The notes beneath the pieces were generated by a model that saw only the letters and a list, made by a program, of their open reading frames with translations, ran no database searches and was not told the DNA's origin. DNA of 64,000 bases from Aphelidium insulamus (Eukaryota > Aphelidiomycota > Aphelidea > Aphelidiaceae). Location: assembly GCA_036784855.1 (NCBI GenBank), contig JAZDSV010000033.1, positions 100,598-164,597 on the forward strand, in the 5' to 3' direction. Position numbers and translations under genes: made by a program. Positions 10,153 to 21,742 of this stretch are shown one piece after another (position 1 is the stretch's first letter; each line of letters opens with the position of its first letter).

Positions 10153-11992
10153 ATGTCCACGGAATTGGCGGCGGCGCGAATGTGGTGCGGCAATCGGAGC
10201 AACAGGCTGCTGCGGCGCGTCACCCTCCTGGCACTCTTGCTCGTGTCGATGCTCCTGCTGAATACTCTGCTGCGGTCTGATGATAATTTTGCTGCGGCAC
10301 CCGGCACCGCGCCGTTCCACCTATCGACGTATCTCACGGGAGCTGATCGGCGACTGCTGCACTCGCTGTGCCCGGGGCCGGATGCGGCCAAGGCGCGCCG
10401 CCAAGTCAAGGTCTTGGAGTGGGAGCCCGACTTTAGGACGGTGGCGACCGTGACGCATACCCACCGCCAGCCGTACCCGCTGCCGCGCGGCGACCTGCAG
10501 AAATTCTGCGGCCTCATTGGCTCTATACCTCGGCCGGCCAGCTTCATGCCCGCGTATTGCCACGAGCACCCGCCCGGCTCCGGCAAGGTGGTGGTGAATG
10601 CAGAGAGTGCCAGCATAATGAGCGCCCAGTTCCCGTGCTCCAACCGCTCAATTGTTGGCACGCTGGACAGCGTGTTCCTGGACTATGGCACGGCGCACCC
10701 GGACGTCATGGGCACCATATTCGACACCGGGCGCTACTTTGACCTGAACCCGTATGACTGGGACTCGTGGGTGCCCAGCTGCAATGCCAGCCTGCCCGAC
10801 GTGGAGCTGATCACGATGCCGGTGGCGGGGAGCGCGCTGGGCGTGTACGGATACGCGTTCGCGCACTGCACCGTGGAGATATTGGCACGGTTGACACTTT
10901 TGTTGCAGCATGTTCCCGCCACTGTGCCCGTGCTCATTGAGGACGGCACGTGCCGCACGTACACCGATGTGCTGGTGAAGGCGGGACTGGCCACGCCGGA
11001 CCGGTTTCAGTGGTACTCGCGCGGCCACCGCATCTACGCCGTGAACAAGCTGTACTTTGTGTCGGAGGCGCCCGTGTGCGGCGAGCGTCACGGCGACCCA
11101 GCCGGCTTTGGGTGGCAGTCGCCGGAGACGATGGCGGCCGCGCGCAATTCCATCCACCTGGCCGAGACGAGGATACGGCAATCGGTGTACCGGCACAGCA
11201 GGGATGTGGACCCGTCGTTACCGGCTGCCGAGTGGTCCAGTGATACGGCGGCGTCGCTGCCCGCCGCCTCCACCAGCACGATTCTCACGTGGCTGGCCGA
11301 AACCAAGGCAAAGATGGACATCAAGGCGCTGCGCTTCTCCAACCCGCTTCAAAACGAGCTCTGGGACCTGTTGGTGAGCCACGGCAAGTTTACGTGTAAA
11401 TTTAATTCAAATCTGACGCGTGGTAGATGTGGCCAAGCAGTGGCTGACAGTGAATTCGATTCAAGTTCCACCAGTTGCAGTGTCTACTCAGCCACTACAG
11501 CTGATACTGGTTGCCGATCGTCCAAATAGTTCCATGCGGGCACTGAAGAATGCAGCACAAGTGGTGGAGACGCTGCGGCAGAATCTGTCACCCAGTACGG
11601 GCTATCACATAGCCTACTTTGCCGCCGACGACGTGCCCATAGAGGTGGTGGTGGCGCTGTTTCGCTACGTGCGCATATTTGTCTCTCCGCACGGCGCAAC
11701 ACTGAGCCATGTGATGTGGCTACCGGAGGGCAGTTCCGTAGTGGAAGTGGCATACATGGGCACAAAGAGTGCGTACTGTGTTCTTGATCTGATATCATCA
11801 TTACTGATCTGTGCAGGCATGCCATTCCCGGCAATGTACTACTACAATATTGCCGTGTCGCTGGGCCTTGATTATGCGGTTGTGCCAGCCACCTCGGGCG
11901 AGTACGACACCCACATGGAGGTGGATCCGGCCGATGTGCTGGCTGTGGTGCGCGATATACTCACTCCCGCGGCACCGCCTTCCAGTATATAA
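10153..11992 (+). CDS. GT61-like glycosyltransferase, type II membrane
   Basis: Three exons: 10153-11373, 11441 to about 11769, then from about 11818 to stop 11992. The second intron (48 nt, GTGCGT...GTGCAG) is a multiple of three without stops, so an unspliced reading also stays open. The protein is about 570 residues with a short basic N-terminus and one signal anchor (LLALLLVSMLLLNTLL), as in Golgi transferases. The C-terminal half carries the GT61 (DUF563) hallmark VSPHGATLSHVMWLPEGS followed by VVEVAYMG, close to EOGT and plant xylosyl/arabinosyltransferases. NDP-sugar transfer to glycoproteins or glycans is family knowledge; donor and acceptor are unknown. It sits in a cluster with two other putative glycosyltransferases. 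Confidence 0.75.
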
Positions 11993-12311
11993 CATGGATG
12001 CTCGTGCGCTTTTAAGACTGTGACATTTTATAATGCGCATTGTTTATATCTTGGGACAATTATCACAAATATAACTGCCATCAGAGTTCCCGTGGCAACC
12101 AGGCGCCATGGCGACATCGGGGCTTGGATACCGCTCCGATTTGTTGCGACGCCATTGGCTGTGTGAGAGAATTTGTCGTCACCACCAGCGCAGAGGTTCA
12201 CGCGCACGACTCTATTGTTGCTGCGCAGTTGAATACTGTGCTGTGAAGTGTCAAAGAGGTTTCGGTGCCTGGTTAACCTGGTGGTTCATAATTACACATT
12301 TACATACCGGA

Positions 12312-13550
12312 ATGTACTTGATGCGAGTGCGACCTTCGTGTCGCTTCCCGCGTTCGCTGCTACTCCTTACCGTGGCTATTCTGCTGCTGTACCGCCAGTT
12401 CAAGCAAGAGTCGGAATATTTCTACGCGTCGTCGGGACTTTACGCAGACAGTGGCGACAGTCAGTACGGCGGCGACAACGTGCATCCGATTTGCGCGTTC
12501 GCCAACGCCGAGTCCACGGAAACAGCAATGAACACGGCGCGACAGTGGCCCCAGTTCCGCTTCTGGTTCGCGGTGTGGCGCGAACACATCGAGTACAGTG
12601 TGCTGGACGCGGGCCGTGTGCACCTGATCCCGGCGGTGAATTCCACGCACGCTGCCGGATGGGCTACGGCAGTGGAGCACGCGAAACAGAGTGGTCACGC
12701 GTGCGAATATTACTTCTCCATGGACGACGACTTGAAGTGGTATGTGACGGAGGTGGGTCGGTCGAGTGTTGCTCGAGATGGCGCCGACGACGCGTGGTCA
12801 GCGGGCAGTGGGGAACAGCCGCAGCAGCATCTGCTAACAAACGTCCTGATGAAGTACCTGCACAAGTTCCGACCAGCACTGACAGTGTTCCCGTGGCCGT
12901 GGGGCGATGCAAATCACGCGAACATGACACGCATGAACCAACTCTATGCCGGCCAGTTGGTGCAGCCAGCCACCGGTTTCGACAATGGGTGCATGATATT
13001 CCATCACACGGTGGTGGACTTTTTCGTCCCGGTGTGGCTGGGAGTGGGCTACACGCCAAAGTTCATTGTGCAGCACACATTCCAAAACTACTTTGCGCCG
13101 TTCCTACTCCGGGGCAATGCCATACGCTTCAACGGGGTGGCATACGTGAACCCGCCGGTGCAGCGACACCCGTACGACTTGCCATTCGAGTACATGGACT
13201 ATTTGCTGCCGGCCAGCCGGTGCGAGCACGCACGCTGGGGCCCCTATTTGGCGCCGGAAGATGTGTACTGGACGGTGGAGGTGGGACAGCCGCCGTACCG
13301 CTTCGACGACATCAACTACATGGCCACCTTCTTTGACATCTCACACTCGGCCATCCGGGACCATCCGGCGATTGGCGGCAGGCGCGTGCCCGTAGAGGAC
13401 ATTGATCTGGTGGCGCAGGCGTCGGCGGGACTGTTGCAGCGGCACTGCGCGTCCGACTCACACCGACAACTGCGCTCACTGTTGCAGCAGAGGCACCGTC
13501 AAACGCGCGTCCACCACCACCACGCACCCTCCTCCTCAGACACATCATAG
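12312..13550 (+). CDS. Type II putative glycosyltransferase, paralogue of 25083-26501
   Basis: An intronless frame of about 412 residues from ATG 12312. The frame stays open back to 12108, but the signal anchor (SLLLLTVAILLLY) fits the downstream start, as in the paralogue. After the stem comes HPICAFANAES, then FWFAVWREH, and YYFSMDDDLKW, whose Asp run is a candidate DxD metal/nucleotide-sugar site. Further conserved blocks are ALTVFPWPWGD, GFDNGCMIFHHTVVDFFV, FIVQHTFQNYFAPFL and an ISHSAIRDHPA tail, all shared with the gene at 25083-26501. I do not recognise a CAZy family. Glycosyltransferase is inferred from topology, the DDD motif and neighbours. The C-terminus is His/Gln-rich. Confidence 0.6.
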   Translation: MYLMRVRPSCRFPRSLLLLTVAILLLYRQFKQESEYFYASSGLYADSGDSQYGGDNVHPICAFANAESTETAMNTARQWPQFRFWFAVWREHIEYSVLDAGRVHLIPAVNSTHAAGWATAVEHAKQSGHACEYYFSMDDDLKWYVTEVGRSSVARDGADDAWSAGSGEQPQQHLLTNVLMKYLHKFRPALTVFPWPWGDANHANMTRMNQLYAGQLVQPATGFDNGCMIFHHTVVDFFVPVWLGVGYTPKFIVQHTFQNYFAPFLLRGNAIRFNGVAYVNPPVQRHPYDLPFEYMDYLLPASRCEHARWGPYLAPEDVYWTVEVGQPPYRFDDINYMATFFDISHSAIRDHPAIGGRRVPVEDIDLVAQASAGLLQRHCASDSHRQLRSLLQQRHRQTRVHHHHAPSSSDTS

Positions 13551-13881
13551 ACAGACAGACATGGCATATGGCGATTGTTTTACTGTCACGCAATTGCTAT
13601 TGTGTCGTACATACTTTCATGCATCGCTCGAAGTTGAATTGCTCTGGTTGGGAAGGGCGTTGATGCGCGTAGTGAATGTATTTTCTCCCCCTGAGGCTGT
13701 TCAACCCCCATACATAGCCTTCGATTGACTTGCTGTTATGTACAACAGGCAATATGTATGTTTGTCAAGATCGATCGATCCGAATGTCAAAGCAAACGAC
13801 ATAGCTAAATAGCAGATACATTGACCAACGCTATGCAAAATCATACAGCAAAAAATGCTCTATATGAGTATCACAATGACA
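13551..13881. other. Intergenic between convergent genes
   Basis: About 330 bp between the stops of two convergent putative glycosyltransferase genes, AT-rich. I see no gene, tRNA or repeat beyond TCGATCGATCG at about 13772. Confidence 0.6.
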
Positions 13882-14931
13882 TCAACAAGTGTCCCAGCTG
13901 GGATCCTTGCGACACTCGACAGGACACTCCTCGGGCAGCTTCATACCCACATACTCGTTCTTGGTGGTGTACGCGTTGCCGATAAAGTCGTACGGTGACA
14001 GCCGCTGGACCGGTATAGGCAACCGTTTTTTGCTGAACAGATCCTTGTTCTTGCAGAAATAAGAGTCGTGCGCCAGAGTGTAGTTGGCCACGTACGGCCA
14101 CACTGACTCGCGCAAGAACAACTGGTCGTCGTTGAAGCGCGTGGCCTTCTTGGTGCGACGGTACACGTCAATCACTTCACGGTCGATGAGGTCATTCACC
14201 GCGCCCCACATGGCGCCCATAATCGGGATGCCATGGAAGGGGTGGTCGCGGATGGAGTGGAACAGCTCGCCCGACTCCACCCACTCCTGCACGCACTTGC
14301 GATCGCGCTGCGTCAACCTCGAATCCGGATCCCGCACAATGAACCGGCTGACCTCCGGGTCAGACAGCACATAGAATCGCCAGAACAACCCCGCGTGGTC
14401 CTGTTTGGCGGTGGCGCGACTGGCCGCCACCAGTTCGACCTTGAGCGCCCGTAATAGGTCCAGCTTGTCGCGCGGCACCGACTCGTCGTGGTAGATGCGC
14501 AGCACCCAGCCGGCCCAGTCACGCTGCACCAGCACCGCATTCTCAATGGCGCCGTAGATGTACTGCTCGTTGTCGCCGTACAGCGCCATGGATATGACCC
14601 GTTTGCCGATGCCGCGAGCGTCCAGCGCCAGCCGCTTCTTGGCCCTCTCCTCGCTAAAGTATTTTTCCGCATTCTCAATGGAGAAGGTGGATTTGCGGTT
14701 GAAGTCGTACTCTTTCTTGTACGCATCGCCGTCGTCGTCCTCGCCACCCTCAGGCTCAGAGTCTGCGCCGGTCAGGCCGTGCTGCTGCCGGTTCGACACC
14801 GACGACAGCTGCATGTACGCCACCCACATCAGCACGGCCACAACGATCCACACCAATAGTCGACCACGACCGCCAGCCTTGCTGACAGGGCGCCAGGCAG
14901 CGTTGTAGGCGACGGTGCTCCACTTGGACAT
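13882..14931 (-). CDS. Type II putative glycosyltransferase, family unassigned
   Basis: A single exon of 349 residues. The N-terminus has a short cytosolic tail and signal anchor (LLVWIVVAVLMWVAYM), then an acidic stem (EGGEDDDGDAYKKEYD). The catalytic-looking part has VISMALYGDNEQYIYGAIEN, DWAGWVLRIYHDESVP, AGLFWRFYVLSDP, IVRDPDSRL and PIMGAMWG. The progression of an early nucleotide-binding strand, a later RDPDSR containing a DxD, and the FWRF motif resembles proteins with a GT-A-like fold of the MNN10/GT32 kind, but I cannot place it in one. The C-terminus is Cys-containing (PEECPVECRKDPSWDTC). The Golgi location is inferred. Transcribed convergently with 12312-13550. Confidence 0.55.
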   Translation of the reverse strand: MSKWSTVAYNAAWRPVSKAGGRGRLLVWIVVAVLMWVAYMQLSSVSNRQQHGLTGADSEPEGGEDDDGDAYKKEYDFNRKSTFSIENAEKYFSEERAKKRLALDARGIGKRVISMALYGDNEQYIYGAIENAVLVQRDWAGWVLRIYHDESVPRDKLDLLRALKVELVAASRATAKQDHAGLFWRFYVLSDPEVSRFIVRDPDSRLTQRDRKCVQEWVESGELFHSIRDHPFHGIPIMGAMWGAVNDLIDREVIDVYRRTKKATRFNDDQLFLRESVWPYVANYTLAHDSYFCKNKDLFSKKRLPIPVQRLSPYDFIGNAYTTKNEYVGMKLPEECPVECRKDPSWDTC

Positions 14932-15420
14932 TGTACAAGTTGTGTACGCACAGTGCGCAAAGGAATCAAATTAGGGTTGCACTTCTGCGTGTGCGCCTTT
15001 TTCTTCTTTTTTTTTTACCTCCTTCTGTGCGTGACGGTACATGAGCCGTGCACTGCGCAGTCAATAATTGTACCAATAGATTTTTGGCGCTAGATGATAC
15101 TACTGACATTGTGTTCCTTTTTTGAAGGCTCACACAATGTCGATGTAATTGGAGTCAGTCCCATATACCTTACATGCACATGACCATGCATTAATCTACC
15201 TGCAGCATATCAACCAGTAACAGCAATTAGTTTCTTAAGCTTAAACCGAGGTATGCCCAATTGATGCCAAAGAAAAGAATGCTCTGCAATATTGTAAACA
15301 ATAGTACAGACAGCACCAGTTTAATAATAGTCTGTGACGGCATTTATTCCCACAATATGTAGCCGCGTATGCCAAGATACAACGGCATGCAGCCGGTACA
15401 TATTCAATGCCGTGCAATGC
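14932..15420. other. Intergenic, no gene seen
   Basis: Promoter side of the 13882-14931 gene and 3' side of COX6. Contains a pyrimidine tract (TTTTTCTTCTTTTTTTTTT near 15000). No coding or RNA gene recognised. Confidence 0.6.
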
Positions 15421-15950
15421 CTAGTAGCCGAGCTGGCTCGGTTCCGGCACACCCAGCTCCTCCATCGTGGGTCGCAGGTCCGCCAGGTACTCCTCGTAGG
15501 TCTTGGTGTCGCCGGGCAGCTTCTCACGCAGAGCCTCCACCACACGGGTGGCCACCGAGAATGAGTTCAGACGGCGCGCGGCCTTCATGGCGGCCACGAG
15601 GACCTCGGGTGCGGGCACCAGGTCCGTGCAGAACGCGTTGTTCAGACCGCGGCTCAGCTCAAACATGTCGTCCGCCTCTTCGTTGAAGAACTTCACATAG
15701 CGGGCAGTGAACTCTTCGTAGGTCTCGTCGTGGTGGGCACCGTCCCCCGATGACGAGTGGCGCACTGCAGTCATGCATATGGTTAGCTGTAGGATCCGAT
15801 TATGTATATCCCACTTCCTCACTCACCCGACTGGCCAAGGCGGATGGCAGACAGACGGCCAGCAGTGCCACGAACGGCCGACGAGGATGCCGTCAGGTGG
15901 GAGAGAGAGCGGCGGGCGGCTGAAGAGCTTAGCAGGCGAATGGCCGACAT
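15421..15950 (-). CDS. COX6: Cytochrome c oxidase subunit 6 / Va
   Basis: Two exons, 15827-15950 and 15421-15764, separated by a 62-nt GTGAGT...GCAG intron. Exon 1 encodes a textbook mitochondrial presequence starting MSAIRLLSSSAARRSL, rich in Arg/Ser without acids. Exon 2 encodes the mature subunit: DETYEEFTARYVKFF, ELSRGLNNAFCTDLVP, PEVLVAAMKAARRLNSF, KTYEEYLADLRPTM, which matches the Cox6 (yeast) / COX5A (animal) helical-repeat protein along its length (about 155 residues with presequence). It is a nuclear-coded regulatory subunit of respiratory complex IV facing the matrix. Confidence 0.93.
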
Positions 15951-16573
15951 GGAATTTCACAGAAGATTGATTGCGCAACCGACCCAAGCTCCCCGTGAAT
16001 ATTGATTGATTGATTGATTTATTCATTAAACGTATCTAACCGGTCGGTCATGACGTTATAGTGATCGGACACACAATCGGCACACAGGTATGATGGACCC
16101 CATACGGAGTAAACCACCGAACAGTGACAGGCGCACAGTCGGGGCGTGATCAATTGTTGGCGCGCAGTGTTGTGATTGTTCTTGGCGAGTCGTAACAGTC
16201 GATGTGACTAGTGTTGTTGTTGTTGTAATGGAGCTGGACGGGGCGGACCTTTACCGCGACGCCTCTGACGCTGACACTTGAGAGAGCCGAAACCGAAGTA
16301 CCGAATATCTGAAGGAAACCGAAACCGCAACCGCAACGTGTTGAATGACCGAAACTGACACCCCGAAAAATCTGGCGGCACAACAACGCAGTAAAATTCG
16401 AAAAACCGGCACAACACACTCCGGGGTTCGAACTCTAGCTGCTGGCCGCCACCGTGTAGTAACTTAACCACTTGGACCACGGCTGCTCCCCGTGAATAGA
16501 ACAGCCATGATTGATATTTATTTTGTGCATGCATAATCTGCTTATGCATTGCAAGCATTATTGTTGACGAAGA
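15951..16573. other. Intergenic with TGAT repeat
   Basis: About 620 bp between COX6 and the 3' end of AQR. It holds a short (TGAT)n run at about 16003-16023 and the tRNA-like element at 16419-16493. No protein gene recognised. Confidence 0.6.
16419..16493 (-). other. tRNA-like element, SINE head or decayed tRNA
   Basis: On the minus strand an A-box-like TGGTCCAAGTGGTTAAG is followed 35 nt later by a B-box GAGTTCGAACCCCG. These are strong internal Pol III promoter motifs of the Ser/Leu tRNA type. The acceptor and T stems do not pair properly and the spacing is too short for a class II tRNA, so this is not an intact gene. Confidence 0.5.
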
Positions 16574-19500
16574 TTACTGTCCCACTTCCACCGACATGGC
16601 GGCATCGTCGGCCACAACCGTCGCCATGGATGGAGTAAGTCGCGCTAGCTGTGCTGGATCTTGCGACATTGCATACACTATTTGTCCAAATTCAGTCACG
16701 TCGGCCACTGTTTGCACCCGCAGCGTGGAATCATCGGCGTCTACCGAGCGTTGCACATTGCCGTACTGCTCGTCTGGCACCAACTGCAACTTCGTGGGTC
16801 TAGCCACAAGTTGCTTGAATGCCGGTGCAAGATCATGGCACTGCGCAAACAGAGAACTCCTGCAAAACACATAGAGTCCGAGTCGGGCACGCGACAGCGC
16901 CACCACCAACCGCCGCACATCCCGCAGATGTCCGACAGTCTTTGTGCGCACCAGAGACACCAATACATCTGCAAATGTCAGTGTAGTTAAGCAAATCAGT
17001 ATTCTACGTACAGTCATTCTGCTGTCCCTGGTACTTGTCCACGGTGGATACGGCAAGCGGATAGCCAAAGTCGCGATTCCACGCACACCGCTTTGCCAGT
17101 ACATCTTTAATCAATGCCACTTGACCGTTATACGTAGTCAGGATGGTTATCTTGTCGGCGGGATAGCCGAGCAAGCGCATGTACTGGAACATGGCCACGA
17201 TGTACTCGGCCTCGCCCAAATTCTGCACATAATGCGGCATGGGCTGCGTCTCGCCGCGGCCCATATAGTCGGTCACGTTGATCACTTGATACTCGTGACG
17301 CAGGCCGGCATTTGCTTGGCTTGCAAATGCTCGGACAGTCGGCAGATCAGTCAGTTGTGGGTAGCGCCAGCTGAACAGTTTACGTAGCGACGGTCGGCAT
17401 CGGCCCTGCGCATCCAGCGTGACTACCGGGGTGCCCAGTCGGACAAACCGAGTGAATAGACTCTGTTCCAGGTTGGCGTACTTTTGCAGTGCTTGGTTCT
17501 TCACCACTGGCGGCAGTTGGTAGTGGTCCCCGATTAGTATGACTCGTTTGAGGTTGGAAGTGTTGGTGGAGTTTCCGGCCGTCTGCAAGAGTAGCGGAAT
17601 GAACGTTTCAATTTCAAGCACTTGAGCCGCCTCTTCCAATAAGATATTGTCGTACTTGAAGCCAAGCGCAATGAGTTCTCCGCGCTGCAATAGTATTATT
17701 TACAGTGCAATATTAACACAAACATCAACCACACTCACCTTCATGGCAGCATGCGTACATGTCATTGCAATGATTTTCGCGCCCTTGGTTAGCAGGTAGT
17801 TGGACCGGTCATAGTTGGAGTGCAGCAGTTCGAATGCACGGATTTCCTTCAGCTCTTCAAACATTCGGCAAATGTGCCGCCAGCATCCTCGAGCAATCTC
17901 CATTGTCTCGCCTATAGTGGAATCCGGGGGGAATACCGACAGCTGCCTCGCTTGCACTTCTGGCGAGGTGATAAAGTACTCGTGGAATGGGAACTCTGCA
18001 ATCAAGTCCTTCAAGGCGGCGCCATGATCTCTGACTTCATCGGCTACAGCAGCATGCTCCCACTTTGATACAAACTGGGCCCATCGATGCTGGAGGTGGT
18101 AGCCGAAAAAGTTTTCTGCAGTCTCGCACGAATATCCAACATCACCGGCATTGAGCTGCATAGATTGTTCCAGCCGCTGCACCTCTCCAAGAAGCATGCC
18201 CCGACGTTCCAAAAACGAGGTCACGCGGCCGTACTTTGTCCAGCTGCGATCACTGGACATTTGCTCCTCGCCGTGACCGAGACGCAACAAGTGCCGTTCA
18301 TCAATGTCGAGTTGTATCATTTTCTCAAACAGCTGGTTAAGCGCCTGATTAGAATGCGTGATGATGAGCGTATGCTCGTCCGGATTATTGTGGTAAATGT
18401 TGGACAGGATTTGCACCGCGACATCGGTCTTGCCCGTTCCTGGTGGACCCACGACCATGGTCAACCCCGCCGATGATCCAGAGCGAATCGCTTCAACCTG
18501 CCGCGGCGTAAATCGAATATGATTGTGTCGCGGCGCCAGTGCAGCAATCGGCCCGGGATAGGTATCGCTACGGCAAGTCACCTTCACCTCGGAGCTTGGA
18601 TCATCGTCAAATGAAATGAGATAGGGCGGCGCCGGGTCAGAGGATTCCGCGCCACTCATGCCATCTTCAAGACCGAGGTTACGCTTAATGCTGGCCAAAC
18701 AGGCTGCTTGCTGTTTTTCCTCCGCTGTGGGTGCGTGAAAGGCCACCTTTCGCCCCGCAAAGCTCTCTTGCAAGTGTTTCCAGTCCAGAAAGGTGTCTTG
18801 GAAGTCTATGGTTCGCAGCTGCGACTTTTTTTGCGCCGGGATATCACCGACTCCGCCAGCTGCGCGCAATTTTTCCACGTACATCTCCTCCTGGCGCCGC
18901 ACCATCACCGAATAGTGAGCGCTTCCCGGATTTCCATAACCCAGAAATATATCATGGAGCCAGTAAGGTACGACAATCTCTTCGGGCGCGGCCATAAGGT
19001 CGCGGATGGTTTCAAGCACAGATTTGAAATTGTTTTCCTTGGCGCTGCGACGAATCAGCACGTTGAAGGTGGTATAGGGATTAATTGGTTTCTCTCCATT
19101 CGGTCCCGTCCTGCTCATCGCCTGCTGATCAATGTTGTACTGACTGCAGTCCAACGAGACTCGCAAACGCCGTTTGGCACCCACCGGCTTCACGCGCTCT
19201 CCTTCGATCAGCGGCCTACCCTGGCGATCGACGAGCAGTCGGCCCTCCTCGTCCGTCATCTCCATTACTTCGCATCCGCGCACATATTGAATGCCGAAAA
19301 ATTCCTGGAACGTGCGTCCCTGGGTGTCGATGCCAGATTCGCCACCATCCCATTGCGATACGGAGGTACCGGCATGCGCACGGATTCCAACCAAGAACAG
19401 ATTATCATACTTTCTCAGGCGGTCCCATTCATCTGCCACGCGATCATTGCAGTCTGCCAGCGAGTAACTGATGTCGGCGTGGACCGACGATGGCTTTGTT

Positions 19501-21540
19501 TCGCCAACGCTCGGCTTGTTTACTTGAATGATCTCAAACTTTGATATTGGCATCGCCATCCTGGCCCAGCCTCCAAACGCTGTCCAGTTCAAACTGGTAC
19601 TATCTGCACTTGCAGTGGGCGACAGCCGCTTAATGCAGTCTTCCATTTCCTGCCTTGGGTAAGCATCGATATGAATATGGCACTTCAGAAGCAAGATACC
19701 TGACGAATCTCATGAGTGCTCTCCAAGCGCATCAGCTTGTAATTGCGAAGCAGATAATCGCGAATAGTCAGGAACTGCAAGTTCAACTTTGGCAGAGCCA
19801 TGCAGTCGTGGCCCGTCCAGTATTCAGTGCCGAGCAGATTCCGATCCCAGAACTCACGCTCGTTAGGGTACACGGGCAGTGTTTGGATCAGATCGGTCTG
19901 ACTCAGACGCTTGGCATAGCGATGCACGACCACCTCCAGCATTGTTTCTTTGTCGAAAGGCTCTCCGCCGGCGACGGACTTGGAGCGTATCATCAGCACT
20001 GAAAACAGTCGCCGTAACTCCTCCACCGACAACTGATCGAGATGATGGCGCAGACTAGCCGGATTCTGCAGACTGGCAATGTTGGAGAGGTAAAAGTCGG
20101 GAAGAGCGTCACGCCACTTTGCGTCGCTAAAGACAATCTTTTGGAGATCCTTCAGGCGCTCGTAGTGACGGTTGGTGACTTCAGTCTCAAGCAACGCTTG
20201 CCCTGTGCGATCATCCATGTCGAACTGACTGTAATACGAAAGCATGCTGGCCAGGTCGCGAAACATTTTTGTGTCGTCTGATAACGTGTTGTACAGTGCC
20301 GAGCGCATAATGAGCGGCACGACCAAGTGGTCATCAATAACGGTGTTGATGTAGCGCCTGGTAGGAAGCTGCGTCTCCAAATCGATCAGAAACTCCATGA
20401 AGCGTTCGCAGAAGCGAATCGTGTCTGCGGAATCTACATGCGTACGATGCATTAACATTAAAGAGGCGTATAAAGACATACACAAACAGCACATACCACG
20501 GGAAGCAGGCGTGGCAGCTGCCAGCACTTTCAAAAAGTAGCTCAATATCGCACTGAACCAGCCGCGCTGGAACTCCATCTCTTTCTGGAGAGCTGGTTTA
20601 GCTTGCTTGTGCTTCTTTTCCAGGTGATTCCATATTTTGCGCAACTGCGGCCATTGTGACAGCTCGGCGTCACGTCTCTCATCTCGGATACAATGCCACG
20701 TGGACAGACTGAGCAACGGCATGCACTGCAGCCGTATGGCATCGCACTCAATGCTGGAGAATATGTTGATCAGAAAGACAATGACGGAGCGACGCAGCGA
20801 CAACGCCACGCTATCCAGCTTGAGGGACAGGGCGAGCACTTGTCGCATGAATGCATTGAACTTTTCCGCATCAGGAACCGTCAGCGGACCTGCTCTCGTG
20901 TCAGGGCCAAGAGAAAGCAGCAACATGCACGTCGCACATTATCATCGCACATACCCCACAAGTCGGCAACATTTGCACGACGCTTTTCATTGACCATGAG
21001 CACGATGGACAAGAGGTGCGGCACGCTGGCGGTCTTGGCCGCGTCAAAGTGTGGCCACAGATAGCGCTCCAAGTAACCGCTAAACTCCAGGGCGGCGGTG
21101 TTGCGCATCACATCTGCACCGCTGGGTACGTGAAGCGCTGAGAAGATTTCCTGCACCGCACCCTCAGACCACTTGATCGTCTTGCCGCTCCAATAGCGCC
21201 GAGCATAGTCCATCATGTCGCCCGACTGCAGCTGCTCATCCAACTCTTCCACTTGGCCATTCTGCTGAGCAGTCACGAAATCCGTAGTATTTTCATTCGC
21301 GGCAGAGTCGTCCATGTCTGCCTCCACAGCAGGCTCGCACGGTACTGTGCTGTCCTCGGGTGAGGTGGCGCGCTTTGCACCGCGGCGGGCGCGTGGAGTC
21401 GCCTTCACCGCGGCTGTTGCAGCAGACTCCTTCACCGCAACATCATCATGCGCCGTCTGACTACTGGCTGCATCCACGGTGTCGTCGGCGGTGGCAGCAG
21501 CGCGCGCCCGAGACTTGCTGCGTGCTTTCCGCGGCGGCAT
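16574..21540 (-). CDS. AQR: Intron-binding spliceosomal helicase Aquarius
   Basis: At least six exons and about 1,540 residues (human AQR 1,485). The start at 21540 opens with a basic, Ala-rich tail ([14 protein letters not shown]). The N-terminal scaffold has [21 protein letters not shown] and [12 protein letters not shown]. The middle has [10 protein letters not shown] and [11 protein letters not shown]. The SF1 helicase core has Walker [10 protein letters not shown], motif II as [49 protein letters not shown] and [16 protein letters not shown]. This order is diagnostic of Aquarius/EMB-4, which sits on intron RNA upstream of the branch site and couples splicing to snoRNP and exon-junction assembly. 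One intron near 20436-20498 is 63 nt and stop-free. Its presence fits an intron-rich genome. Confidence 0.95.
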
Positions 21541-21742
21541 TGATCAATTGGATTAGAGTCACAGGGAAACGGCGATATGTGGAAAGATCTCGCGCTCTGC
21601 TTTACTACTCAACGCGCTTGCCTAATCCCTAATCCCGTGTTACAGACAGTTTATTCTCAACGGCAGATACAAGACTCGCTGGAACTATGTCAGGACTCTA
21701 CACACATATCTATCAGCCTTTATGTACCGCAGATTTATTATA

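Noticed and set aside
9502..10320. Minus-strand frames of repeated VCMYVCMYVCM
   Set aside because: Translation of the CATA microsatellite.
12108..12311. N-terminal extension of the 12312 gene from ATG 12108
   Set aside because: The extra 68 residues are Cys/Arg/His-rich, precede an otherwise perfect type II anchor and have no counterpart in the paralogue.
18708..19544. 278-residue plus-strand frame inside AQR
   Set aside because: Antisense shadow of a strongly conserved helicase exon.
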